From Elysia marginata (taxonomy: Eukaryota > Mollusca > Gastropoda > Plakobranchidae), in NCBI GenBank assembly GCA_019649035.1, contig BMAT01012378.1, forward strand, positions 1 to 20,543: a stretch of DNA of 20,543 nucleotides, read 5' to 3'. Positions within the stretch are counted from its first letter, which is position 1. Every line of letters starts with the position of its first letter. Shown piece by piece: positions 1-9,023 of the stretch. The notes under the pieces are model-generated. The model was not told the DNA's origin and searched no databases. It saw only the letters and a list, made by a program, of their open reading frames with translations. Made by a program: the position numbers and the translations under genes.

Positions 1-344
1 TCTGTTCAAGTGGTGGGGGTGTGGAGTTGGTTATTTTTTGTGCATTCTTAATAACAGACTGTTATTTATCCAGACTTGATTATTGGGTAAGTGTCATTTT
101 AATGTTTTGCCTTTTCTCCTCAGTGCAGTTGTCTTCACTCGAAGGTGGTTACACTTTTTCTCCATGTGTGGCACCGCCTATATAATTTCTTCTCTTCATT
201 CATAAAAAAAATCATTTGAGTGGTTACATTACTACTGTATGTCCCTAAGTTTGAAAGCGGTACCATTTTCGGTTTCACCAATGCAACTCTTGTTCTCAGA
301 TCTTTTTCTCATCAATGAGTGCAACAGAAAAAAAAAATTCAAAA

Positions 345-518
345 TACAGTGGAATCTACTTAAAGTCAACACCTTTAAGGGAAACTCTTGCTTAAAGTCA
401 ACTCTGTCAGTCCCATACTGTATTTTTTCATAGTTTTGTTATGATTAAAGTTAACTTTTGATAAAGTCAACACAAATTTCTGGTCCCGAAGTGTTGACTC
501 TATCAGGATTCTACTGTA
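345..518. mobile_element. Pogo/Tc1-mariner-like MITE with TA duplication
   Basis: A 170-bp non-coding element (347-516) is bounded by TA on each side. Its ends are imperfect terminal inverted repeats of about 26 bp, beginning CAGTGGAATC on the left and CAGTAGAATC on the right strand-reversed. Both arms run into an AGTCAACAC box. The motif TAAAGTCAAC recurs inside the left arm (about 361, 391) and near 465, suggesting subterminal transposase-binding repeats. The CAGT start and TA target are typical of pogo-like and other Tc1/mariner MITEs. It lies in TELO2 intron 7. Confidence 0.8.
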
Positions 519-570
519 ATAAATGCTGTCCAAAAACAACAGCAATTACATTAGTTTTACAATTACTGAC

Positions 571-712
571 CTCCCTCATTTGCTGATTTCTCTTTTTCGT
601 TCAGATAGCCCATACAGACCACAAGAGCCCTTGATATATACAAATGCTGCTCCGCTGAGATGTGCCTCATGCTGCTAGCATTTCCCCACACTCGCAACAG
701 AGATAAAGACAC
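571..712 (-). CDS. TELO2: TELO2 coding exon 7
   Basis: This 142-bp exon has 47 codons plus one base, starting in phase 0. The acceptor is ttattatttttacag|gtgtc and the donor is gagggag|gtcagt. It encodes [20 protein letters not shown] then [14 protein letters not shown], the counterpart of human [20 protein letters not shown] then RHVSKAVLICLAQL. The next family block (a conserved LGMIVAE segment) is not encoded between base 1 and 570 on this strand, so the following exon lies to the left of the window. Confidence 0.95.
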
Positions 713-3700
713 CTGTAAAAATAATAAGACAAACTTGTTGAAGCTATCAAGGCCAGTTCCCAAAGTATTTAATGAATACGGTGTCTGACGTCAAATAAAA
801 TGTGTATTTAAAGTTCTTCATTTAGTAGGATACAATTCAGTTCAACATCAGGCCACATCTTTGCTAAGTCTTGAAAGTTGAAGCTGGATTCCGTTTTTAG
901 TTTCCATTTTACCATTACTTACACATTTTAAAAATATACTTTCAGTATTGACCAATACAGATTGACTTACCTGCTAACATTATACATCACTGATACTAAC
1001 AAAGATTTTTTTTCATCTTGAAACCTTCCTTCTTCTTTAACAAATAACCATTTTTAGGTGTTTTTTAATACCAATGTTTTTTTTAAACCTTTGACAATTT
1101 AAAGTATTTATAATCTTCATTCAGTCAGAGTAATTCGACCATGGAGTGCACTTTGTAATCTTTATTCTTGCCATACTAATTAAAGTTTTATAGAAGTCAT
1201 TTGAATATTTCTGTACTGCTGTGGTTATAAACTGGTTTTAAAATAACAGCTTATATTTTATAATCAACACAAAGTTACCTCAATCAGCAAGTGGCGCCTG
1301 GTGTGAAATGATGATAAATACCCTATGATGTTATGCAAAGTAGTTTTCTGCAAATGAAGAAAAGGTGAAAAAGTAACCTCTAAACATTAGTATATCCCTG
1401 CCAAAAACTATATACATGTAAATCAAGTTTTGCTAAAATTTCTTTGATCTCGTAAATACATGATGTAGACTTCAAGGGCTATAACTTTAATAACCTTTAT
1501 GGTTTTTTTTTTATCTATTATTATTTATGGTGGTATTTCAATTACAATTATCTTGATTGATACACGACAAGATTGAAAGATCTAGACTAGACCATGCCTT
1601 TTTTGTAATGCGAGCCAAGATGGGCACATTATTGGGTTTTGGTGCTACTGTAAAATTTGGGGGCTCACTGGTGACCCGATCTGCTGGTGACTGAAATCAA
1701 CAATGGGAAGTGAGAGGTTACTGGCTATACTGTGTTGCTCACAATGTAATTCCTGTAATTTAAATCTTGCACTTCCCCAAAAGAGGCCACATCGGAAAAA
1801 GGTGCAAAGAGTGTGACTCTACTCTGTCTGCGCCTTTAAGAAACTGGTAGCAGTAAGTCTGAGAAGTGACAGTGCCGTGCTAGGTCTTGAAAGCTGGCAG
1901 TGGGCAGTCATTTGTTATGGTGGTTTCACTACCTTTTATATCCTAATTTGTTCGACAACTCAAACATGATTAACTCAGGCAAGGCTGCAGGCAGGCACAG
2001 AGGGTCAAGTACTCTGCCTTTGTGAGAAGTTCTCATAATTAACATGCTGAGCAGAAGAAGCACTGGTGGCTTTTCTTTCTCAGGTTGATCGCTCACCTCT
2101 AGCAGGGTCAAGCAAAGAAAATTATCTTCAAGAAAGAAACAAAGAATGGAATGACTAGAATCTATTAATAAAATCTCCTCACACCAAATTTGAAAGGCGG
2201 TCCATTGCTACTTAAATCACTCAACAAAAAAAGACAATAACACCTCAATCTTACTGGTTCAGGAAATGTTCTATGAAGTAACAGCTTTGTACAGAGAAGC
2301 ATTTTCAAACTTGTGTTGTGCAGAACAGAATCACCAAGAAACTTGTCAACCAGGCCGTACCTATGGTACATAAAAAAATAATTTTTTTTAATGACACCAA
2401 CCATTTTGAAAGTATAAAAGATTTAACATATCAGATACATCAGTTTTCACTGTGATTTGTCTGTTTTCATTTTAAACTGAGTTGAATGGAACCAAACTTT
2501 GGTTTACTTTAAAACTCTAATATTTTAGGGCTTGCGAATATCATGTCGCCAGAGATATAATTACTCTTAGAACTGAGGAGTTTTGGAATATTATTGTAAC
2601 TTTATAATAAAAAGGTTTGATTTATTTTTAAGAAATAAAAAAGCTCAAAATTAAAACAGTCATTAATCTACTTACATCAAGACTTTTCAAAATTTGGCAT
2701 TTTCATAAACATCAATGATATGCGTATGAAATATCTGTTAGCATACGAAACGAAATATTTGCTTTGTAAAGATTTGACAGATTATTAAAAAAAAAGAGTT
2801 GCTCATTGCATGTATGTGACATTTTGACATTTCATATATATATGCAAAAATTGAACTTAATGTGGCTCAGTGGTTAGCGTGTCAGACTTGTGATCTGGTG
2901 GTGACAGATTCCATTCCCAACCATGATGCATGTTGCAACTGCCTTACGTAAGCAATTTTACCACACTTTCGTAAGTCCACCCACCTGTAAAATGGGTACC
3001 TGTCTAATGCAGTGCTTGAAATTTGTGGAATTTGAACGCCTAATAGACAGCCTAATATAATGCTCTGAAATATGAGTTGAATTTGCTTTGGTGTGTGTTG
3101 GTCTGCTGGGGAAAATAGGTTGTCTTGAGACTGCCTTCGGCAGTGGAAGACTATAACCATACATTTGTTTTTAAGAACAATACAAGTCCACTTTTTAACG
3201 TCTTTGATAAGCTTTTCTTATTGATGGTGTGAAATCTGACTTCCTGTCACAGAGTTGTGATAAATTTGAAATCATTCTTATCCAGTTTTAATGAAAAACA
3301 AAACAAAAAAATGCTTTCCTCATTCATCATGTTATGAAATCTATAGTTTATTGTTCAGTTACATACAAAATGTCTTTAAATTGCGGACACATCTTACCAT
3401 GGAATTAGCCTGAACAAAGGAACCACAACAGCTTCTAGACATCTGGAAGGGACTTGCAAGAATATGCGTTCACAGATACGACACCACAGGTAATCTCTCC
3501 TGACTCTCACACACAAATGGGGAAGTACAGCCTCAACAAAGAGATCTAAAACAAGAGAAAAAGTCGTGGGTATTTCCCCAAAAAAGGATTCTTTAAGAGT
3601 TACATTAACCAACAATCGAATTATTATCTTTAGAAGTTATTTAGAATTCTAGGCGTAAAAACCTTTCAGTCTTCACCGTAAACCCTAAACATCTGTATTA

Positions 3701-6700
3701 TGTCTATTCCCAGATAGATAGATGAATAGGCAGACAGGCAAGCAGACCAACAAATTGTCAGACATAATAACAGGGAGAAAGAGAAAAGTATGCATATAGT
3801 GACATAAAAGGAGAGACTAAATGTATAAAATGATAGTGGAAAAGAGCAAGAGAGGAAGCAATGTATAGAGAGATAGAAAATAGGGTAAAGAAAAGAGTGC
3901 AAAGACAAAGACAAAGTAAAAAGGTAATCAGAAAAGTTAGAGAGAGAATAAAAAAGATATAAGCTTGTAAGATAGCAAGAATTAAAGTCATATATTTTAT
4001 TCTTATCTAGGCTGAATTATATTTCGATTTGCAATTTGAAAACAACATAATGATTGAGGCATCTGGTTTTTAAATATTGTTGATAACAATTTGGCTAACA
4101 AAGTATTCATAGCATGAGATACGACGCAAACTTTCGATCAAAGGTTACGCCTGGTCGGCCCATTAGTGCCTGGGATGAGGTAAGGTGCCTCCTTGCGACT
4201 CTATGAAGCGGAGGAATCAGCAAAATTAACTAACTTAACCACATATAAACCACAGATAGCAGCTATTAATTACTTTATTTAAGTACCTATATCTACAGAT
4301 ATCTAATTGAGAGTCATCAATAACACTATTAACCAACCGGGTCATCCTAAGAATAGAAAAGGCATGGGAAGAAAAAAACTTGCCTCTTTGCACAATGCAT
4401 CTGTTTGGTTACTGACAGAAAAAAAATTGTCCAAAGTCAGCAAGGAAGAAATAAATAATTTCAGCACACACAAAAACTCTAAATTAATTCATGTGTGCCT
4501 CCATCAATAATCAAAAACCTGCCTCAAGGTATAGAGAAACGCCTGACCAACAATTCATCTAATGCAAAAATCTTCAAAGATGCGGCAATACCATATAGCG
4601 AGGCACAAAGAAAAACGAACAGGTGAAGGCTCTGAAATATGCTGCAAAGAAAACAAACACAAAAGAAAATGAGAACAAAAGAAAAGAAACAGCAAATTAG
4701 GAAACAAAAGAAGCAAAGACGGCAAACAGGAGAAAGAGACGTATAACCTGGTTCAACCCACATTACAGCAAAAATGTCTCTTCAAAAATTGCAAAAAAAG
4801 TTTTTCGACCTCCGCAACTCCTGCTTCCCACCAAACCACATGTAACACAAAATCATCAACAAAAACACTGTCAAACTCAGCTATAGCTGCATGTCCAATA
4901 TAAAACAAATCATCTGCAGCCACAACAAACGAATAATCAACAAAACTTTATAGAAAGTCAGGACAACCATATTGTGTAACTGCAGGGACAAACCATCTTG
5001 ACCCCTTTAAGGGAAATGTCTAGAAAAAAAGCCTAGTATACAAAGCAACCGTTTTACAAACAAACACCAACAAAATAGACACCTACATAGGCATAAGATA
5101 AGATAAGATAAGATAAGATGAATCTTTATTTGTCCCAGTGGAAAATTTGTCTTGGACAGCGTTTCATTACATAGATAAGTTTATGACAAACATTTCATTT
5201 TTCCACACATGTACATACTTAAAAATAAAGTTTAACATTTGTACATTTCAATGTATTCTATAAATACATCCTATTGCATACATTAAATAGGATATCGTTG
5301 TAAAATGCCTAACGTTCCAGTTGCCTATGTATGGTAAGACTTAAGTCTTCTCAGTATCGCAGATGCAGATGGAATAAAGGACCTTCGATATCTCTCTGTT
5401 TTTGCAATTGGTTGTATGATCTTGCTACTACGAGAGGATAGGAGGAACTGTTTATTTAACGGATGGGTTAGTTCTTTTAGAATTGTTTTAGCTTTCTTCA
5501 CAGCGTGGTCTTCAGACAGGCAATCTATTGGTGTAAGTGTTCTTTTTACAATCTTTTCAGACTTCCTTATTAATCTGTTTATCCTCTTTTGTCATGATCG
5601 ACGATCCTCAGCAATTTATACCATAGGTGATGATGCTTTCAGTTGTGGCTTTATAAAACAAGAGAAGAATTTCAGGATTGACTTTAAACAATCTTAATTT
5701 TCGTAGAAAGTATAGCATTCAAAACACGGTTCAACCAGCATATGTGAAGCTTTAGGCTACCCCACAGAAAGTTGGCTATGACTCTTGGCGAAATTGTATG
5801 GGAACTAAAAGAAAATAAAAATGACTTTAAAATTTCATGGGAAATTGTAGAAAAGTCAAAAAAGTACTCCACAAAAACAAAAAAAATGTAACTTGTGCCT
5901 TTCAGAAAAATATTTCATTTTAGCAAAGGAGCCAACTCTAAAGGAAATTTTGTCAACATGTATGCACAGTAAAAAGTATTTACTGAAAAACGCAAAAGAA
6001 TCAAAGCAAATTAACAACGACCTAGACCAGTATGACGGGGCAACGGAATAGAAACAGTTGCCTGATGACGCACCTACCAACCAGACGGCGAGAAACACGG
6101 TGTTGCATTAAAAAAAGGGCAGGATTAGGCTACAATGTGTATATATATATGCAAGAGAATATGTGAGGTAAAATTTTACCTGGTAGATTATATTAAAATT
6201 TTACCTGGTAGATTGTATTAAAATTTTCAAGCTACCAGGAAAAAAACCATTGACAAATAAGAAACTGCCTTTCACTGAATCATGTATCTGCTTTTTAAGT
6301 CTTATTTATATATTTGGGCCTTTTGTTTTCTTTGTGGTAAGTATGGATCTATATTAAAAAGTAAAAAAGAAAAGCACAACAAAGAAAAATAAATGGGTAT
6401 GTTCAAATGTATAATAGTTCTTACTTGCATAACCAGTCAAGCTAAGCTTTCCAATAAGCACACTGATAAAGTGAAGAGAAACGTTCTCCCCTTGACTTAG
6501 TATTTGATGAGATGAATCTAAATTATCCAACACACTGGCAGCCAGCAAAGGAATGTAGGATTGAGGCAAAAATGCATCGCTGAAAGAACAATTGAATAGA
6601 ATACCACTCATTATCCTAAAGTGCCATTGTAAAACAACATTCGATTTACTAACCCTGTTTCTTATACTCAAAGATGAAATTTCTAATCTTCGATGCAGAC

Positions 6701-8131
6701 AACAAAAAAAGAATAATCAATCTTAGCTGACTCTAAGTTTGATTCAAATAAGATTTTGTGATGCTATGTTATACCAGTATATATATACTCATGGTTAGAG
6801 AAATATGGGTGAGACAGACACCATCTAGCTAGGGCTACATTGGCTTATATCATATCTCTCAATGATTTACCTTGATATGTGAAAGCCAAGAAGACGTTTT
6901 CCATGCCATAGTATAATTTTTATGGTTCATTGTGAAATATTATAGCTTCTAGACTAAGATTCACTGTGCAATAGTTTATTTTCTACAATGCTAACAACTT
7001 CTTAAATAAAAATAAAGAAAAAATCTCTGTCATCTTGATACATTTGCAAAATTTAGTCTGGAAGAAAATCAGTTGAGAAAAAAAGAAAATTAGCAGAGAA
7101 ACATGTTTACAACATATATACACAGTACCTCCTTTGCAATTCGTATAATATTGAATTTTTTCAGAGCCCAATTAAAGTTAATATGAAGTCACCTATTTTC
7201 TTGACGCAGCTTGTTGGCCATTTTGGAAGGCAGTGATGTGAGGAAACCCACAAGAATTTCCTGATCCGGGGCAAGAGTCTGAGGGCCTCTCGACAAACTG
7301 CCGGCTGTACATAAACTTTGACTCTGAAGAAGTCTAGTGAGGGTACGTCTGTTCAAGTATTCCTCAAGCAGAGCCACACATTTCTGACATTTATAGTCGA
7401 TCCTTGGGTGTGATAAAAGAAACTATGAGATAGAAAGAGCTCATTGTAGAATATTAATATTATTATGTTGGATGTCATTATTTGTTTGAGAGTTTGGTTC
7501 AATAAGTGATTAGACAAGAGAATAAAAGAAAAAAGTTATTGAAATCTGCGTGTGTTTTTTTTAATTGCTCATCTATCATGATTTAAAATATCTTTATAAA
7601 ACCGTTTTCTCTTGTTCAAAGAGAAACAAATAAAACAGTTGACTTGCAATATTATGTAATGTAGAATTTCATCAAGTCAAAACAAAAATAGGTGTTTTAA
7701 ATATGGCAGTCATAATTGTGACACATATTGTCAATTTACTTTATAAAAGACTTACGTTGTATTTTCACTTGATGCTTGAAACAGAGTAATGAAACTGTAC
7801 TTGTAATTTCCTTGCAGAAAAACTGGCCTTACCAGCAAATTGAATTTTTCTGTACCAACTTTTGATACCCACTCTACAGAAAACTTGGTCAACAAGAGCT
7901 CATACAACTGTATTATGTAGGAGTCTGAGATTTCTTTGGAAAACAAATTTATCTGTTCTATGCTGTAACCACACTTATTTGAAAAATCTAAGTTCTGAAA
8001 TGTTTCTTTTACAAGTAAAGACTTGACAACTGTTAGCCACTTTAAGATATCAGCTTCTGTATTAGAGTTTTGAATACCATCTTTTACTTCTTTCACAAAT
8101 ATTTTTATGTCAGGATCCATGTTGTATTGAC
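571..8131 (-). CDS. TELO2: TELO2 (Tel2) gene, 5' half, seven coding exons
   Basis: TELO2 is the HEAT/alpha-solenoid scaffold of the TTT complex (with TTI1 and TTI2), which works with HSP90 and R2TP in maturation and stability of PIK-related kinases such as ATM, ATR, mTOR and DNA-PK. The exons are 8120-7756, 7402-7193, 6579-6425, 3545-3398, 2360-2255, 1347-1279 and 712-571. Split-codon phases match at every junction and all introns are GT-AG. The spliced reading frame is open for 398 codons plus one base. It aligns in order with the first ~400 of ~840 residues of vertebrate TELO2. Landmarks include [14 protein letters not shown] (human has ALPDHLGNRLQQEN), FLPQSY (FFPQNY), and WGNASSMRH (WGSSSAIRH). 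The product is a rather divergent but intact fragment with no internal stop. The remaining C-terminal exons are not in the window. Homology is recalled from the family rather than computed, but six independent blocks agree. Confidence 0.95.
1279..1347 (-). CDS. TELO2: TELO2 coding exon 6 (69-bp small exon)
   Basis: This small exon has 23 codons, phase 0 on both sides. It lies between a strong acceptor (cttttcttcatttgcag|aaaact) and the donor gattgag|gtaact. It encodes [20 protein letters not shown], which aligns residue for residue with human [20 protein letters not shown] (shared L, G, L and RR..LL). It supplies exactly the block missing between exons 5 and 7. It is too short for a plain open-reading-frame scan and was found by its splice signals and phase. 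Confidence 0.92.
2255..2360 (-). CDS. TELO2: TELO2 coding exon 5
   Basis: This 106-bp exon has one base completing the Trp codon from exon 4, then 35 codons ending exactly in phase 0. The acceptor is tatgtaccatag|gtacgg and the donor is gaacca|gtaaga. The segment [19 protein letters not shown] matches the human VVKNKKAQFVMTQKLLFLQ helix. Reading through the donor would give an unrelated tail ([10 protein letters not shown]), so the splice position is clear. Confidence 0.92.
2861..3160 (+). mobile_element. tRNA-derived SINE, copy 1
   Basis: The 5' end is tRNA-like, with an A box TGGCTCAGTGG at 2863-2873. An anticodon-arm-like stem loop (CAGA/TCTG around CTTGTGA) and a degraded B box near 2905-2915 follow. 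Then comes a core with AAGCAATTTTACCACACTTT and CTGTAAAATGGGTACCT, which resembles metazoan SINE central domains. It ends GAAGACTATAACCAT. A second copy of the same family lies at 19795-20080, so both boundaries are supported by comparison. The loop would read UGU, hinting at a tRNA-Thr origin, but that is tentative. It sits in TELO2 intron 4, antisense to the gene. Confidence 0.85.
3398..3545 (-). CDS. TELO2: TELO2 coding exon 4
   Basis: This 148-bp exon is phased 2 + 48 codons + 2. The acceptor is cttgttttag|atctc and the donor is ccatg|gtaaga. It encodes [20 protein letters not shown] and then [20 protein letters not shown]. This parallels human [20 protein letters not shown] and RLVEQVPDRAMEAVLTGL. 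A 2.9-kb intron separates it from exon 3, yet phase and alignment leave no room for a missing exon. Confidence 0.93.
3710..3990. repeat. Purine-rich low-complexity tract
   Basis: This tract is a degenerate run of GATA, GACA, GAGA and AAAG motifs on the + strand, starting with three perfect GATA units. Overlapping long open frames on the minus strand are leucine/serine/phenylalanine-rich by-products of this composition. It lies in TELO2 intron 3. Just to its right, 4000-4300 contains only unassigned sequence. Confidence 0.7.
5092..5700 (-). pseudogene. CR1/Rex1-type LINE, 3' end, nested in the Penelope-like element
   Basis: Reading the minus strand from about 5699, the sequence encodes [26 protein letters not shown], then a TGA where the family has Trp. 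After one frameshift it gives [31 protein letters not shown], and the C-terminal motif [16 protein letters not shown]-like (here [20 protein letters not shown]), ending at a stop at 5325-5327. Such an ending is typical of the C-terminus of CR1/Rex1-group LINE polyproteins. A 3' UTR with aataaag and five perfect ATCTT units (5095-5119) forms the 3' tail. It is 5'-truncated to ~600 bp. The clade is inferred from remembered motifs. Confidence 0.8.
5095..5119. repeat. (AAGAT)5, the ATCTT tail of the LINE
   Basis: Five perfect 5-bp units abut the LINE 3' UTR and directly join the Penelope-like sequence on the other side. On the minus strand they form a microsatellite tail, as seen on many CR1/L2-group LINEs in place of poly(A). 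Confidence 0.9.
6169..6239. repeat. 25-bp tandem repeat with inverted end
   Basis: The unit taaaattttacctggtaga plus ttatat is present twice (6169, 6194), followed by a partial third copy (6219). A reverse-complement gctaccagg at 6231-6239 can pair with either cctggtag. It is intronic (TELO2 intron 3), with no element that I recognise. Confidence 0.85.
6425..6579 (-). CDS. TELO2: TELO2 coding exon 3
   Basis: This 155-bp exon is phased 1 + 51 codons + 1. The acceptor is attgttctttcag|cgatg and the donor is gcaa|gtaaga. It starts [12 protein letters not shown], the counterpart of human EFFPQNYFRLL, and continues through an amphipathic helix pair ending [12 protein letters not shown]. Joined to exon 2 it reads RQENSDAFLPQ, which restores an uninterrupted conserved block across the splice. 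That junction is one of the strongest confirmations of the gene model. Confidence 0.94.
7193..7402 (-). CDS. TELO2: TELO2 coding exon 2
   Basis: This 210-bp exon has one base finishing a split Thr codon, 69 codons, and two bases (AG) of a split Ser codon. The acceptor is cacacccaag|g (AG at 7404-7403) and the donor is aatag|gtgact. The block [15 protein letters not shown] matches the human LLARFLREGRLAVLM segment, and [14 protein letters not shown] is the most conserved stretch. A competing acceptor 20 nt upstream would break the frame. A ~12-residue stretch rich in S, G and P in the middle ([11 protein letters not shown]) is longer than in vertebrates and looks like a loop. Confidence 0.93.
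7756..8131 (-). CDS. TELO2: TELO2 coding exon 1 (start codon exon)
   Basis: The first ATG (8120-8118, product [12 protein letters not shown]) lies 11 nt inside an exon that appears to begin at 8131, after a tgtccacag acceptor. No upstream in-frame ATG exists before a GTG codon, so this is the likely start. The exon encodes 121 codons plus two bases. It ends at a strong donor (acaac|gtaagt, GT at 7755-7754). The C-terminal block [14 protein letters not shown] corresponds to the human FFLEGPADQAFLVLME region, and the spacing from the start matches the vertebrate N-terminus. The first 60 residues are weakly conserved, as is usual for this protein. Confidence 0.92.
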
Positions 8132-8333
8132 CTGTGGACACAAAGACACCAAAGCAAAGTGTAAATTGGGCAAATCAGACAATGATCTAGTCAATTTTAG
8201 TTTTAAATTCTGAACCTAAAATATTCCATTGTGTTTGATAATAGCTGATGTTATGAGGAAATTTAGACCTAAGTATTGACAATCTCAAAGCACTGCTCCA
8301 CCATTGATATTGAATAAAATGAAAGAAACTTAC

Positions 8334-8520
8334 TCAATTTCACTAATCACTAGGGTGGTGTCTTGAGATTCCTGATCACTTCCAAAATCCAGCTTTTGTT
8401 TACAATACCACCTTCATTTTTAATCAAACAGATTTGTAATTCTAGTTAAGGGAAACTACTTAACTAAATAATCCAAGATTGAAGATAGCTGCAGCCTTTT
8501 ATGTCTTTGTGGTCATAAAA
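8334..8520 (-). promoter_or_regulatory. Possible non-coding first exon and promoter of TELO2
   Basis: A consensus donor (ttga|gtaagt, GT at 8333-8332) pairs with the acceptor at 8133-8132. The result is a 202-bp intron that splices just before the ATG. The sequence above 8334 would then be 5' UTR, because joining it in frame does not extend the protein. A weak TATA-like cataaaag lies on the minus strand near 8493-8500. No CpG-rich or otherwise clear core promoter is visible, so the transcription start is a guess. Confidence 0.35.
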
Positions 8521-8815
8521 GAAATGTTTCACTTCATTCTTCTGTAAGTTCTGAATCACCTGGCAACAGATAGACTTTGTTTATATTGGAACCTCCTGGA
8601 ATTGGAACAACCCTCACCCCCCCCCCCAACCTCTCGTAACCTCCCAGAATCTTTCCAAAATTTCTAGATCTATGCCATTGCTATTTATCTATCAATCAAT
8701 GTGTGGATAAATATATTGAACTGTACAGGTAATACAATAGTTTCACATTGGGTATTTCATAATCCTGGATAGATCTAAATGATTTAAACAAAAACTACTA
8801 CCACTAGCTGCTTAA
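8520..8815. other. Upstream flank of TELO2, no gene seen
   Basis: Apart from a run of 10 C (near 8618-8627, flanked by CACC) there is only AT-rich sequence. A short CTACTACCACTAG stretch at 8795-8807 is the reverse complement of the TAG repeat that follows. Confidence 0.6.
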
Positions 8816-8852
8816 GTAGTTGTAGTAGTAGTTAGTAGTAGTAGTAGTAGTG

Positions 8853-8903
<51 letters not shown>

Positions 8904-8936
8904 ATACTAGTAGTAGTAGTAATACTAGTAGTAGTA
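8816..8936. repeat. (TAG)n microsatellite, left block
   Basis: This is a long, slightly interrupted TAG/AGT repeat. It ends exactly where the left inverted terminal repeat of the Penelope-like remnant starts. Confidence 0.97.
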
Positions 8937-9023
8937 GCAAGTCCATTTTTTAAAAGTAAGGTATTTTAGCTCTAAAAATATTGACAAAACAAGTGAGCTG
9001 TCGGCTTTACGCCTTTGTCAGAC
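8937..9023. repeat. Left inverted terminal repeat of the Penelope-like remnant
   Basis: It matches the reverse complement of 10607-10702 over its length, with some small indels (the right copy is ~9 bp longer). It carries, on the minus strand, a CTGACAA box, a GGC-GTAAA-GCC hairpin, GACA, and an AGCTC/GAGCT pair. Confidence 0.88.

Larger units (their letters stand above)
4481..6110 (+). pseudogene. Penelope-like element remnant (RT C-terminus to GIY-YIG), interrupted
   Basis: The + strand encodes, with several stops and frameshifts, blocks typical of GIY-YIG Penelope-like elements. These are [16 protein letters not shown] from 4486, a basic segment then [12 protein letters not shown] near 4740, KLSYSCM near 4873, and a Cys-rich remnant. 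LVYKATV and DTYIG (the GIY and YIG halves) follow near 5033-5091. After a nested LINE the element resumes near 5702 with a YIG-downstream part, [19 protein letters not shown] (about 5786), and [11 protein letters not shown] (about 5887) ending at a stop near 6050. Such elements transpose by a telomerase-related reverse transcriptase plus a GIY-YIG endonuclease. This copy is 5'-truncated and dead. It lies antisense within TELO2 intron 3. Confidence 0.8.

Noticed and set aside
1929-2111. Minus-strand 60-codon frame inside TELO2 intron 5
   Set aside because: It has no similarity to the TELO2 block expected there, which is fully supplied by the 69-bp exon. The composition is ordinary.
3666-3991. 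Two overlapping minus-strand frames resembling membrane proteins
   Set aside because: Their hydrophobic look comes from the purine-rich tract read in reverse. There are no motifs, and the region is intronic.
5416-5697. 93-codon + strand open frame
   Set aside because: It is the antisense shadow of the LINE C-terminal sequence read on the minus strand, which has family motifs.
7403-7422. Alternative acceptor (ctcatag) for TELO2 exon 2
   Set aside because: It would add 20 nt and break the frame with exon 1. The acceptor at 7404-7403 keeps phase and homology.
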